The notes under the pieces were generated by a model. That model searched no databases, was not told where the DNA came from, and worked only from the letters and a program-made list of their open reading frames with translations. This document shows positions 24,127 through 35,358 of a DNA stretch of 64,000 bases, in pieces; the stretch's first letter is position 1, and the number at the start of each line of letters is the position of its first letter. The translations under genes were made by a program, and so were the position numbers. Origin of the DNA: Lasiodiplodia sp. COLG20 (Eukaryota > Ascomycota > Dothideomycetes > Botryosphaeriales > Botryosphaeriaceae); NCBI GenBank assembly GCA_009801085.1, contig VNWV01000008.1, positions 496,001 through 560,000 on the forward strand, in the 5' to 3' direction.

Positions 24127-24915
24127 ATGGCGTCCAGCCAGAACTACCCTACGATCACGTCGGATATTCTCAAAACCTTCGAAAAGCTATCCGATGCACC
24201 AGGTCTCTACAAAATGGACGAGAAAACGGCTTTGAAGACTGGAGATGCCACCCGGATGGCCGAGGCCGCGGCGTTACGCTTTGTCCGCGAAAAGACCTCA
24301 GTACCGGTCCCAGAGGTGTACGACGCCTACATGCGCGAAGACAAGCCGGATTGCGGGGCCATTATCATGGAGTTCATTGAAGGCGACACTCTACACGCTG
24401 CCTGGAGCTATCTGGATACCGCGCAGAAGGAGTCCATCATCACGCAGCTAAAAGGTTTCGTTGACGAGCTCCGCACGGTCAAGGGCGATTTTATCGGTTC
24501 CGTTGATGGGACCCATTGCGAAGACCAAATCTTCTCCGACGAACCCGGCGCATATGGCCCATTCCAGGACGAACACGAGTTTCGAGAGGGTTGCATCAAC
24601 GCTATGTACGAATCTCGCCGCGATCATTGGTCCGAGACTGTAGCTGGATTCATCAGGGCTCTACCTCCGGGGGAAGTTGTGCTCACACATAACGATTTCC
24701 ACCCGCGCAACATTATAGTGCGAGACGGAAAGGTGGTTGGGATTGTTGATTGGGAGCTTTCAGGCTTTTATCCTGAGTACTGGGAATACGTCAAGGCATG
24801 GTATAGGCCGAGCTCCAAAGAGCTTTGGGTACAGGAAAGAGCTGTGGATAAAGTCCTCAAGCCCTACCCTCTTGCCCATGCTGTTTTTGAGCATACGCGG
24901 GATATTGTCTGGTAA
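24127..24915 (+). CDS. APH-fold phosphotransferase (aminoglycoside/choline kinase-like)
   Basis: Protein-kinase-fold small-molecule kinase of the APH family, which is large in filamentous fungi and mostly of unknown substrate. One exon, 262 aa. The Brenner-type catalytic loop THNDFHPRN is at residues 187-195 (Asp190 catalytic, Asn195 metal-binding) and is followed by the metal-binding IVDWE (206-210). Upstream, AEAAALRFVREKT and VPVPEVYD match the nucleotide-binding lobe of fungal members, and IIMEFIEGDTL is the hinge. The start at 24127 gives a normal N-terminus. An in-frame ATG at 24046 would add 27 residues rich in Leu and Ser and is less likely. No signal peptide. It is unlikely to be an antibiotic-resistance gene; the fungal paralogues are generic. 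Confidence 0.85.
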   Translation: MASSQNYPTITSDILKTFEKLSDAPGLYKMDEKTALKTGDATRMAEAAALRFVREKTSVPVPEVYDAYMREDKPDCGAIIMEFIEGDTLHAAWSYLDTAQKESIITQLKGFVDELRTVKGDFIGSVDGTHCEDQIFSDEPGAYGPFQDEHEFREGCINAMYESRRDHWSETVAGFIRALPPGEVVLTHNDFHPRNIIVRDGKVVGIVDWELSGFYPEYWEYVKAWYRPSSKELWVQERAVDKVLKPYPLAHAVFEHTRDIVW

Positions 24916-25355
24916 TGTATGGTGGAATAGCTTGTATGCATGGGACTAATCACTAAGAATATCGTTCTGTCGCATTATTATATAAGTACGGGTTTCACTT
25001 TGCTGTTTTCCCTCCTCAGAAGCTTCTTTTCGCACGGAGAACTTAGTGGAATGGTAATTTACTTCGTTTCACAACAGGTAAAATCTAACGAATGAAGTAT
25101 TATTGATGACTACTAGATCTATACGACTTCTGGACTTGCGTATGTTATCACCACCCTCATGCAAAGTCCCTTATACTCCGTGCAATCTAGCATCCGTTAT
25201 AATAGGTAAAGTAAACGAAATAGTATTGTCTATGCTAAACGAGTGACATGAGGACTGAGTGGGCGGCTGACCGGGTCAGCTTTATGCCCTGCTCACCTGA
25301 CTAAGTTAACTACAAAGTTGCTACGGTACATGTGCAATCGCATCCTTCCTTTCTG
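24916..25355. other. Intergenic, no gene seen
   Basis: AT-rich 3' flank of the kinase gene up to the tandem repeat. It holds two loosely similar stretches (near 25077 and 25204), too diverged to call a repeat. Confidence 0.45.
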
Positions 25356-25525
25356 CATAAAGACGTCCCCTGCTCTAACAAAGGCCATCTCCCATCTCCC
25401 CCCTTCCTCCATTTCTCCCCTCCACAACACACACAGTGAACATAAAGACGTCCCCTGCTCTAACAAAGGCCATCTCCCATCTCCCCCCTTCCTCCATTTC
25501 TCCCCTCCACAACACACACAGTGAA
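25356..25525. repeat. 85-bp tandem repeat abutting an assembly gap
   Basis: Two consecutive identical 85-bp units (25356-25440 and 25441-25525), each starting CATAAAGACGTCCCC and ending CACACAGTGAA. The second unit ends exactly where the N run begins, so the array probably continues into the gap. The strand is pyrimidine-rich with CTCCC and CACA tracts. No role is known. Confidence 0.93.
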
Positions 25526-25625
25526 NNNNNNNNNNNNNNNNNNNNNNNNNNNNNNNNNNNNNNNNNNNNNNNNNNNNNNNNNNNNNNNNNNNNNNNNNNN
25601 NNNNNNNNNNNNNNNNNNNNNNNNN
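25526..25625. other. Assembly gap (100 N)
   Basis: Exactly 100 N, a conventional placeholder for a gap of unknown or estimated size. Its left edge coincides with a tandem-repeat unit boundary. Reading frames drawn across it are artefacts. Confidence 0.98.
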
Positions 25626-25717
25626 TGTACACAACCGTGCAGACTAGTCCGGCAGTGCCCTCTTCAAGATACAGCCTTGGGCAGCCAATTCTGATATAAA
25701 CATTATTAATGCAGTCA

Positions 25718-26952
25718 TTAATTTGTAGAAATAAAAGGAAAATAGTAGAGGAGCCCAAATAGTTCAAACAAACATCCAGATAGATGATCCACCTCTGACG
25801 CAGAGGAGATCGTGGTCCGTCTCTCAGATCGCGTCCGGCCCCTATGGTAACCCGTCCCCGAATCACTTGTGTCAGAGACGATGAAATTATGGAAAGGCGG
25901 CGGCGGTGGTGCATGCTCTACAACACCACCACCACCACCCAGGGCTCCTGAAGCGAAGGGACCGTGTAGCGGCGGCGGGGTCATCGTTATAACGGTATTG
26001 TTCGTAGCACCCGACGACTGCGTCGCGATGACCCGAAGAGCTGGACTACAGGCCACGATGATGCCGACCGTCAATTCCGTCCGAGCCAACAATGTGTAGA
26101 GCTCTACGCTTTCCGTCGCAAAGAGTAAGGTGAGACGAGATACCGTCGCCACGACGCTGAGGATGCCCATGGCGAATATGGCGGCTATGCTGGTCTTCTC
26201 GGCGGTGGAAGCATTGACGGCCAAGAGCAGTGGAAACGGCATGATAATTACTATCACAATATGAGTGCCCATACGGATCACGTCGTAGGAGTGGGAAGAA
26301 TGCAGAAGTGACTAACTTGCTATATCGACAGCAACTTGCATTAAGCCAGTGCTCACGACAATAGTGAGATCAAAGGGTGCGAAACAAAGCTCTTCTTTAT
26401 CCAGGCTCCAGTTGAGCCTGATTGGACGGCACCAGATTAGGTTGAGAAGCAAAGCCGTAACCAATGCGATGACCATGAGGAGCCCAAGACCATGCAACGT
26501 TATCCAGTAGGTCCGAGAATCCTTGGGAACGATTTGATGATAGACGGATAGGATTGCACCTTTTGTGATCCAAAGAGTGAAATAGAAGATGAGCCAGTTG
26601 AAGTATATGATCTGCGGAAAAGGGAGTAAGACTTTGATGGGAAAGAAAAAAGGGAAGAGCCATTGCGAGTCGAAAACTTACTTACTTTCATCCCAAAAGC
26701 GGTGGTATCACCACTTATTGGTGTCTCCAGTGCTTCCTTATCGTTGTAGAATCCATTTCGCCATCCTACGGTGTCCAGTGCTGGGACCACTATAAACAGA
26801 GTGAAGGAGATACCGACTAACCAATTTCCGGTTGACGCGAACTTAGATGGATAAAGATAGCGAACGGTGTAGCGTATTGTGACAAAAATTACAGCCAGCG
26901 GGACAAAAATGCCCCATTCCAGAGCAATCATCGCGGCCCCACTAAGGGCCAT
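25718..26952 (-). CDS. Fungal rhodopsin-fold integral membrane protein (PTH11-like superfamily)
   Basis: Seven-helix membrane protein of the fungal rhodopsin-domain family, which includes PTH11-like candidate receptors. Three exons: 26686-26952, 26317-26611 and 25718-26250, giving 364 aa. Exon 1 begins with a hydrophobic helix (IFVPLAVIFVTIRYTVRY) and ends at GMK. Exon 2 continues IIYFNWLIFYFTLWITKGAI. The second join gives VAVDIAIIIMPFPLLL, matching the family's D-x-x-I/W-x-x-P-x-P helix. The last helix carries LLARTELTVGIIVACSPALR, close to the family's E-x-x-x-G-I-I-x-x-x-x-P motif. The cytoplasmic tail has a short Pro run next to a Gly run (ALGGGGGVVEHAPPPPPFHN). There is no CFEM domain at the N-terminus. 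Ligand and signalling role are unknown. Confidence 0.85.
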
Positions 26953-29085
26953 GGGTAGCTATTATCGAATGGAAGTAGGACATGTTACGGGGGAAAAGGA
27001 GGTTTACGGAAGAGGGGAGCAGGATCAAAGTCTTTTCTGAAGATAGTGAAAGATTCTTGGTTCGGGAGCATGCTTTTGAACTCGGCACAAATAAACGTTG
27101 ACTGGTTTTACTGTACCAGGATCCCTTGGTAAGCCGAAGCGAAGACCAGTGGATGGAGCCCGTTAGTGGCTCAGACCAGAGGCCGACCAACTTCCGATAA
27201 GGCCGTAAATGCGATGCTATTGTGGCTTAGAGTGGCGTAATCTATGGCAAGCGTATAAGAATTTGTAGATTCGTCGCGTCCTGCTACATTGAACGTGATG
27301 CATCGTAAGAAAAGGTTTGCAGTCGAGGTCATGCACTCATTGATAAGTAGTACCACTATTGAGAATGGCTATTCTTCTTCTCCAGGCCATGGTGACCAGT
27401 GTGCCATTAACACTGGGTGATCTAAACCTGACAGGATTGCTATGACCGTGCACATAATGGAAGTTTATACATGTGTGAGGCTGCTTACTGGCACAAGTGA
27501 GTTTCCCCTGCAACGAAAGGCTGTCATCGATTAGGCAATAGAATTTGATTGTGCTCCAACTTATGGATTCATTTGTAAGCGAATTGATCCTTTCAATGCA
27601 TAGAGGCAGAACTAATGCATTTATCTTTTAGAGAGATGTTCGGCCTGCATCGGCGTCATCCTTAAGATGGTTTCCTTGCACTTCAAAGCCGGCTTCTTTT
27701 GGAATATGAAGTCTTAAAACCTACTCTCTGTGGCTGGTGAGTTTGCATAGAGTTCTCGGCGCCTTTTAAAGTTTTTTAGTTTCCGGGATCCGCAAGCGGT
27801 CCGCTGCGGAACCCAATGATTGGACCTACGCGGAAGCCAATAGTTCCGTGCGGTGAGTGACATGTCATATAATGACATGATTGGTGCCAGACATCATCAG
27901 TTAGGCAGCAACTGTGCGGTGCGGCTGTTTGGCCTTGAGTGGGATGGTGGGGCTTGAAGGCGGCGGTAGTCATCGTGCTGTTCCGTGGATATCCTACTCG
28001 CAGAGCCTTTCGAAGTTTGATATATTCGTGGAAAACTCTTTAACACGTATACGCGGGTGTTCACGGCTCCCACCGCGCTTCTATTAACTTATCATGACGT
28101 ATAATATCAGATTGATTTTCCGAGACGGAGCCTTTTCGCCGAGAGTCTGCCGTTCAGTACTCAACTCCATTCCAAATGTTTAAACAGACGTGGCGTTGGA
28201 CTTCCAAGTTAGAAAAACACTGGATGAAATACGAGCCGCATTTGGTGCCACGTAATGCCTACAATTCAGGCCCGTTTCACCTTCAGCCCCACAAAAAGAC
28301 GGTGCGGGCCTTTCGGCTGAGGCGTAAGGGGCTTCCCAGTTTAAGTTGAAGCTAAACGAGGGCCTGTCAGCCCCGTGGACAAATCGCCTTACACAACGAG
28401 CGTTCTCTCCTATTCCACTCGACCTTCTTTGGCTTCTTGCGGAGGATGTGCATGCTGATGTGGCCAGTCCTGTGGCCAGTCCTCTGGCCAGCCGCTGTCA
28501 TGCCCCTGTTGGTGGCAACGTAACCCTTGACACCGTGGAGTCAGAATTCCCATTCAGTCACAGCAACTATTTGGTCGCGCACCCGCAGAAACTAGCTTCA
28601 TGATGTTCGTCCGAGGCTGTCATGAAACTACGCGCTAGTATCAAGCGAGGTCCAGGTCGCCGAGCTTGGACGAGGTGGCGCACAGCTTACCTTGAGGCTC
28701 TTGTGATGACAATGCCTGTTGCTGATCCCGCAGCGGCGGCACGACTTGCGACAGCAAGCCTCATCTCTTCATGAAGTGTCCAGTCACCTCGTATACCCAG
28801 CATGTTTCAGTTGTCTTTAACGAAAAGGGAAATTAGAATTGCGCGAACAGTCTGATCACTTGTGTACTCTTCTCCTCATGAACAATAAGTAAAACATCCT
28901 ATTCCTTTAACAGGGATATCCTTGTCATATCTACCGATCATCTGAAAGCGCACCACTTAAAATCGTGAGCGACTTTCAATTCTCTATATCCAGGCCGTAC
29001 TCTCTCCGATTTTTAAAGAAGAGTCCAAGCTGCTTATTACAACCCCAAGCTTGACCCAATCTCACGCGGCCTATTTGAGTCCACT
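26953..29085. other. Gene-poor stretch, about 2.1 kb
   Basis: No recognisable gene. Near 27780-27860 there are short palindromic pieces, CGGTCCG and GACATGTC. A 12-bp triplet repeat sits at 28459-28494. It contains the upstream region of the membrane-protein gene and the 3' flank of the acyltransferase. Confidence 0.5.
28459..28494. repeat. 12-bp tandem repeat (TGTGGCCAGTCC)
   Basis: Three consecutive units, TGTGGCCAGTCC twice and then TCTGGCCAGCCG. Non-coding context. Confidence 0.7.
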
Positions 29086-30576
29086 CTAAGCCGGCAAAGC
29101 GTACTTCAACCACACGGGATCATTTTCCAGCGTCTCCAGCGGCTTGCCATCCTCCATGCCCATCATAACCTCGAGGCCATCCTTCCCGTTGACGCCCTTC
29201 TTCTTCGGCACGGTCGGCAAGATCATCTGCACGCCGTTCAGCATGCCTTCAGCAACGGTGCGTATGCGCTCGCAGTAACCGCTAGCAGCAGCGCCTTCGT
29301 CGCCATTCGCTTCGCCGCCGCCGGTGCTGAACATGGGGCCCCAGTCGGCCTCGTAGAAGGGCATCTCGTTCCATTTCGAGATGAAGAGGCTGTTCTGGCC
29401 CAGGCCGGCCCAGGACACGGGCGCCAGGCGCTCGTAGTCGGGCACGCTGGCCGACTGCAGCGTGTTGACCAGGTTCGCGACGCGGTGCGCCGTCACGCTG
29501 TCGATCTCGCTCTTGACCTTGCGCGCGAGCGTCTGCAGCAGCGCGGCCTCGGCCGCTTCGTCCGACTCGCTCCGGTCGACGATGTCAGCTAGGGGCGCCG
29601 TGGCTGATGCGTAGACGAGCGGACAGCCCATGTAGTCTGGCGCCAGCGGGGGGAAGGTGCGCATGCGGCTGGAGATGGCGAGGGTGGCGTGCGAGATCTG
29701 CTGTGGGTACGCTGCCGCGGCCTCGGAAGAGAGCTGCGCCGCAACGGTGCAGCGCCATATCAGCGCCGCCACCGCCTCTTCGGCGCTCACCTTGGGCTGG
29801 CCCGGCACGCTGGCGTCGACACGCAATCGTGAGAGCGCGCTCGGGGTGAAGTGCCAGATGCGTGCGCAGAAGTTGCGTTGTGTCGAAGGGATGCGCACAT
29901 GCTGCGGCAGCGACGTATCATTGAGGACAAGCTCCGAGTGGTGCTTGATGTCGCACTTATTCGGATCCGACAGGTGACCGAAAAACAGCGGCGCGCTGTC
30001 GAAGGCCGACGAGGAGAGGAAGACGGAGTCGCGGCCGGTGCTCGTCTGCAGCTTGCGGCAATTCTGCGCCCAGAGCTGGAAGTACTTTGCTATCGAGAAG
30101 CCGTCGGCGACGAGGTGGTAGCTGCATATGCTTAGCAGCAGCCCGCCCTCGATGAAATTGGCCTGGGCCGCAAAGACGGGGGCGCGGTCGCCTTCCTTAG
30201 GAAAGAGGGGCAAAGGGCTGACGACATCCTGCTTCAGGAGGTTGATCGGAAAGTTCTTCGCGCGGAATTCGTCGTAGCTGAGAGGGAATTCGGTCTTGCC
30301 CAATTTCTTCACGTGCAGCTCGCCCAAATCGTCGGCTTCTTGTAGCGTGAGGCAGCCTTTCTGCTGAGCCTCGGGCTCGTCCACTCGAACTACCTCTGCT
30401 GCGAGATACGGAACTTGTTCTTTGGTCGCCGTCAAGCCTTCTCGTAAAACTCGCACCACCTCATCTTGGTCGTGGCTGGGGTTGAGCGGAAAGCAGAGGA
30501 TCGGCCTCGCGTAGCCTCGATGGCCGGCCTGCTCCAGCGGTGCGATGATGAGTGGATCGTTTGTGCGTCCGAACAT
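29086..30576 (-). CDS. BAHD-type/trichothecene-acetyltransferase-like acyltransferase
   Basis: CoA-dependent acyltransferase of the chloramphenicol-acetyltransferase-like fold, related to plant BAHD enzymes and fungal Tri101/Tri3-like O-acyltransferases. One uninterrupted exon, 496 aa, a typical length. The catalytic HxxxD motif is HLVADG, with His154 and Asp158, in the strand-helix context LLLSICSYHLVADGFSIAKYF-like. The structural DFGWG motif near the C-terminus is present in the degenerate form YEADWGPMF. The start MFGRTNDPLIIAPLEQ fits the N-terminal strand of the family. No signal peptide or membrane segment. No biosynthetic core gene adjoins it. Flanks on both sides are gene-poor. The acceptor substrate is unknown. 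Confidence 0.87.
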   Translation of the reverse strand: MFGRTNDPLIIAPLEQAGHRGYARPILCFPLNPSHDQDEVVRVLREGLTATKEQVPYLAAEVVRVDEPEAQQKGCLTLQEADDLGELHVKKLGKTEFPLSYDEFRAKNFPINLLKQDVVSPLPLFPKEGDRAPVFAAQANFIEGGLLLSICSYHLVADGFSIAKYFQLWAQNCRKLQTSTGRDSVFLSSSAFDSAPLFFGHLSDPNKCDIKHHSELVLNDTSLPQHVRIPSTQRNFCARIWHFTPSALSRLRVDASVPGQPKVSAEEAVAALIWRCTVAAQLSSEAAAAYPQQISHATLAISSRMRTFPPLAPDYMGCPLVYASATAPLADIVDRSESDEAAEAALLQTLARKVKSEIDSVTAHRVANLVNTLQSASVPDYERLAPVSWAGLGQNSLFISKWNEMPFYEADWGPMFSTGGGEANGDEGAAASGYCERIRTVAEGMLNGVQMILPTVPKKKGVNGKDGLEVMMGMEDGKPLETLENDPVWLKYALPA

Positions 30577-33011
30577 CGCGAATGTTGATCAGCTTATCGA
30601 TATGGTGTTGGGGAACTAAACACGCCCACCGTTGCGTCTGGAGCAGCCCGTAAATATATGCAACGGTCGTAACTCCGGGCTTCCTGCGGCGCGGTGAGGC
30701 GAAAAATGTGGAGATCGTCGGGGAAGCAGACCAAATGTGCCGCTATTGGCCGGCCTCCCAATGCGACGCTTTCCATTAGGGGCAAAATAGACAGAAGTCC
30801 GAAGGAACGAGTCATCAAAGTGGTGATGGCGGGGCACAGTCGAATCGTGCTCTTGGCGTGGTATAGAGGAAAAGGAGGCTGAAAGGCGAGGCGAAAAGTG
30901 CCGTGATGGCGCGCACAGACTGGTTGGTGGTGAACCAATCGATGTTTCCCTACGAAAGCTTAGCCGTCTTCAAAAGGATGCCGCCGCCGATCAATTGCAG
31001 AATCCGGCTGCGTGAAACCGATGATGAAGCTCTGATCGTTTCCGTACACTGAAGTTGATACGAGTATGTAAGAACTTGTGACGAGATCAGCCTGCCCCGA
31101 ACACATGGTCCGTTCATAGCCTGTTCGATCTGCAGGCGGACGACATGAAGATGGAAGCCTCATTCTGATAATGAAAGACGGTGGTCTACCATCTTTTCAT
31201 CCACGTAAGCTACGTTGGAAAAGGGTTAGTAGTAAGACTAGACAAAGGCCCCCAACAAAGCTCAGCTGAAGTCCGTGCTCAGGTGGATCTCGGTAGGGGA
31301 GCGGCTGTTCATTCCCCGCGTCTAGAACAATCTAGCAGAGCTAGTGGCTCGGGGACTTCGGGGGCTTCGGGGGGAGGGCAGCCGGAAGTGTAAGCCGACA
31401 GTTGTCCTTCGAAGGGGATGCATGGCTTGGCAAGCAGTCGCCGCTCTGGTTCGTGGACCGATAAGCCTCAGAAAAAGCAACGGTAATCGTACAATCCGAT
31501 TGGTGGGAAAGGCGCGGGTCGGCGTACTGCGAAGATAGGCTCCCTCCACACGTGACAATGAAGAAAGGGAATTTAGAGCCTGAGGGAGCTTTAGTTCATA
31601 GGTCCGTTGGTTGAGCAATACTGAGCAGGTACTACGCGCGTTTCTGTATCGTCACCTAATTTCAAGTCATCTGTCAGTGCTGGGTGTTTTGCCTATTTTC
31701 AGATGTGAAGCTACAGCGAATATAGCAAAAACTTCGGGCTTGTCTTTTTTCCTTTTCTTTTTCTTCGACGAAATGAGTATTGTCCTGTTTATTTTAGGTC
31801 TAAGTCATGGTCAGTCAAAGTTATTTAGTGCTCAAAGTAGGGGTTGCTTACCTTAAGGACATGTGCCATGAAGCCTGATCCTGTGGCAGATGACAGCAGC
31901 CGCGTATGTTCATAGTACAGCTTGGGTGAAATGACAGTATTAGCGGCTAGTTTGGGGGGCATAATGAGATCAGCGATGGATCTGAATGCAAAGTCATGTA
32001 AGAATCAAGAGTTTGGCAGAGGTACTCTGCGTAGTGGACTTGTCTATTTGTGCATGGTGTTAGCAAAAGCCGCAAAATACCTGCCATGGGCTGGCCATGG
32101 AAAGATCTGGCTGGCAACCAAACATGCAATGGTTACCAATGTAATGGTATTCCATTGGAGACTCAGCGGTGGCTGAAGAGTGACTTGTTAGCAGACGTTT
32201 GCAGCATGAATGGTGTCAGTGAAGCCCGGGTGTTTTGTAAATTTGTTAACTCCGACGTGGGTGTTTGTTGTCGGAGATATGGCGAGTATTGCGGAACGGA
32301 GTAAGCGGGATTAGGCTTGTGGTATAGATCGGTTGCCAAGGTGAGAGGACCAGCAGGCATTCTTAGAGAGTAAGATCGACTCTGACACAAGAGGTGCTAG
32401 AGAGTGGCCAGTGGACGGACAGGTGGTCTTTTCTGGTGGCCTGAAACTTGTGATCATGGTGCACCTGACAGCGTTCGGATTAAACCCTCGGCATTGGTTG
32501 TTGAAGCAACTCATGGATGCGTGCATTAGCCGACGAAGCCAGGGTCAGGTTACGCCGATAATGAGGGGTAAGGCGAAGAGACAAATTGGCCATCTTTCGC
32601 TCACGCTGAGTGCAGAGTCCTCAGGCGTCGAGGCGCTTGGCCAGATATGAAAGGATTTGTGGATACTGGAATGGGAAGTAAACGATATTGCGTGATGGCG
32701 TTTGAAAAGCACGTCAGCAGGCGGAGGGAAAGTGAGCAACAACGACGCGCGAGAAAAGACGCGGCCGCGTTTTGGAAGGGTGGCGCTTGCCTGGACAAGG
32801 AAGTGCGGCTCAACACCGGCAATTGCAACCCCACCCAGGCACTCTACATGCCCATCATCCGACTCTCACCAATTTTTACATCGGCCATTGAATCGCTCAT
32901 AAAGTCTTGGCTGCCCGCCCCAATTCCAGAATGTCTCCCTCATCGCAGCTTCTCCGGCTTCTCTCCTCCTTCGTACCTTGAATCTTTCGCCCCACGTCTC
33001 AATTGCCCACC
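30577..33011. other. Gene-poor stretch, about 2.4 kb
   Basis: Divergent interval between the acyltransferase and the sulfatase. Open frames are short, overlap on both strands and show no recognisable domain. No RNA gene found. Confidence 0.5.
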
Positions 33012-34601
33012 ATGGCTGCGAAACAACCAAACATCGTCTTCATTATGGCAGATGACCATGCTGCCAAAGCAATTGGCTGCTATGGCGCCGGCATTAACAA
33101 AACACCAAACATGGATCGGCTGGCGAGCGAGGGCATCAAATTCAATCATTGCTATGTCACCAACTCGATTTGTACCCCCAGCCGCGCTACCATTCTGACC
33201 GGCACTCACAACCACGTCAACGGCGTCATGACACTGGACAGCAAGATCAACAAGTACCTACCCAATGTTGCAAAACAGTTGCGAGCTGGTGGCTACCAGA
33301 CGGCCATGATTGGCAAGTGGCATTTGGGAGAGGGGACACCGCACGAACCGACCGGCTTTGACTACTGGACCGTTCTTCCCGGCCAAGGCGCCTACCATGA
33401 CCCAGTCATGATTGATATGGGCGAGTCCGTAGTAGAGCGCGGCTATGCAACCGAGATCATCACGAAGAAGACGCTCGACTGGATCGAGAAGCGAGACAAG
33501 GACCGTCCCTTCTTCGCCATGTGCCACCATAAGGCCCCGCATCGGTCTTGGGAATGCCATCCCAAGTACAAGTCATGGTATGAGGAGGACATCAAGGTCC
33601 CCGACACCTTTACCGACGACTACAAGAACCGTGCGAAGGCAGCCAAGGTCGCCAAAATGCGCGTTGCCGATGACCTGACTTACAATGATTTGGGCCTGGT
33701 CCAACCGGATGGAGGGCTCGATGTCGGAACGCCGTTGTTCAAGGGTTACTGGGAGCGCAAAATCCCCAACCCAGACGATGTGACAAGCTTGCGCCTGGTC
33801 GATAAGGGGACTGGCACCAACTATACGTTCAAGACGAAGGCAGAACTGGCCGAGTTCAAGTTCCAGCGCTATATGAAGCGCTATCTTCGTACCATCCAGT
33901 CAATTGACGACAGCGTTGGCGAAATTCTGGACTTCCTCGACGCCGACCCAGAGCTCAAGGAGAACACGCTCGTCATCTACACCTCGGACCAAGGCTTCTT
34001 CCTGGGTGAGCACGGCTGGTTCGACAAGCGTTTCATGTATGAAGAGTCCTTCCAGATGCCTTTCCTTGCGCGCTTCCCTCGCGAGATCGCGCCTGGAAGC
34101 GTTTGCAACGACATCATCAGCAACGTCGACTTCGCAGCCACCTGGCTCGACCTCGCTGGCATCCGAATCCCTACATACATGCAGGGCGTCTCCTTCCGGC
34201 CTCTGTTGCAGGGTCGCACGCCCGAGGGTTGGCAGCAGGTCGCGTACCATAGGTACTGGATGCACGCTGATCCCATCCACGACGCGTACGCGCACTACGG
34301 CGTGCGCGACCAGCGATACAAGCTGATTTACTGGTACAACGAAGGCTTCGGGCTATCCGGCACCGGTGCGGGCGGCCAGGAGAGAGAATGGGAGTTGTTC
34401 GACTGCGAGCGCGACCCGCTGGAGCTTTTCAATGTCTACCGCGACCCGGAGTACCAGGATGTTGTGAAACGGATGACTCGGCTGCTGGACGAGAAAATGA
34501 CTGAGATTGGCGACGAGCCGCTGCACAGGACGCTACTGGCGGACGCCACGGACGGTCTGAGTCGGTTTGATGATGCAAAGGCAGGGGTCCGGAATCACTG
34601 A
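33012..34601 (+). CDS. Sulfatase (arylsulfatase/iduronate-sulfatase-like)
   Basis: Sulfate-ester hydrolase of the alkaline-phosphatase superfamily. One exon, 529 aa, starting at an ATG in a good context (CCACCATGG). The N-terminus NIVFIMADDH gives metal-binding Asp14 and Asp15. The sulfatase signature is SICTPSRATILTG; Cys54 would be converted to formylglycine, and Arg58 is part of the same motif. GKWHLG, KAPHRSWE and the metal-binding YTSDQGFFLGEHG are all present, so the active site looks intact. The last 120 residues (YKLIYWYN, WELFDCERDPLELFN) match the DUF4976 C-terminal region common in these enzymes. No signal peptide is seen, so it is probably intracellular. It is less like choline sulfatase than the mucopolysaccharide-type enzymes. 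The exact substrate is unknown. Confidence 0.93.
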   Translation: MAAKQPNIVFIMADDHAAKAIGCYGAGINKTPNMDRLASEGIKFNHCYVTNSICTPSRATILTGTHNHVNGVMTLDSKINKYLPNVAKQLRAGGYQTAMIGKWHLGEGTPHEPTGFDYWTVLPGQGAYHDPVMIDMGESVVERGYATEIITKKTLDWIEKRDKDRPFFAMCHHKAPHRSWECHPKYKSWYEEDIKVPDTFTDDYKNRAKAAKVAKMRVADDLTYNDLGLVQPDGGLDVGTPLFKGYWERKIPNPDDVTSLRLVDKGTGTNYTFKTKAELAEFKFQRYMKRYLRTIQSIDDSVGEILDFLDADPELKENTLVIYTSDQGFFLGEHGWFDKRFMYEESFQMPFLARFPREIAPGSVCNDIISNVDFAATWLDLAGIRIPTYMQGVSFRPLLQGRTPEGWQQVAYHRYWMHADPIHDAYAHYGVRDQRYKLIYWYNEGFGLSGTGAGGQEREWELFDCERDPLELFNVYRDPEYQDVVKRMTRLLDEKMTEIGDEPLHRTLLADATDGLSRFDDAKAGVRNH

Positions 34602-35358
34602 GTGAATTTCGGAGGGGAATTGGCAGTTACATAGGTGGGGCCTGGAGTGCGGGGTCGTCGCTCCGAAGTGGATTCTTTTGCGCATTGCGGGTAGATTTTG
34701 CGGACGTCGTTGGGCAAGCAAAGCGTGGGCCGATAATCGGCGCGCATATTGTTGCTGTCTGTAGCAATGTCAACCATTTGAAGAAAAAAGAGATGGGGCA
34801 GTTTGAGTAGGAGAAATCAGCGAATAGACACTTTGTCAATTCTCCCGTCCTTTCCCGGCTCTTTCCTGCATCCTACACATCCGCTTTTCCGCAACCGGTC
34901 CTTCCGCAACATGCTTCGAAGCCCTTATTCGTGGTTGAGGACCCCCGCACCGGAAAACGGGGATTAGACAGCTCATCCTTGACCTCTGTGGAGAAAAGGA
35001 AGCGTTCGAGCACCGCGGGGTAGACCAGGGCCAGCACCAGAACCAGTTTAGTCGCCTCCGCATGGCTGACGTTACTGGCCCCGCCGCCCCAGCATGCGGG
35101 GCTGAAGCTCAGAAGCAAAGAGAGAAGGAATCCCAGTGATCGGTCAAATTGTGGTCGGAGGGGGCCTTCGCTTGGCCTATCGCGCCAATGGATGCGTAGA
35201 TGACGGGAGACGAAGAGGAGCCGGGTCGGTGTGGATCGAGGGGGGCTTGGGCATGCTCTTATATATATCGCTCCCCGCAGGCCCCGTCCATCAAGGTGTG
35301 AAGTTCCTCATTCACGTTCTAGTACCGACCGGCTTTTACTGTGCCTAGACCAATCAAA
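34602..35358. other. Intergenic, no gene seen
   Basis: Sulfatase 3' flank and GFA-gene promoter. A TTATATATATCG stretch near 35260, about 95 bp before the GFA start codon, could act as a TATA element. Confidence 0.45.

Noticed and set aside
25077..25240. Two similar AT-rich stretches (AGGTAAAAT...GAATGAAGTATT and AGGTAAAGT...GAAATAGTATT)
   Set aside because: Similarity is patchy and needs several gaps; base composition could explain it.
27776..27973. Short palindromes CGGTCCG and GACATGTC as a regulatory module
   Set aside because: Single short palindromes, each expected by chance in a 2-kb region and not clearly placed in a promoter.
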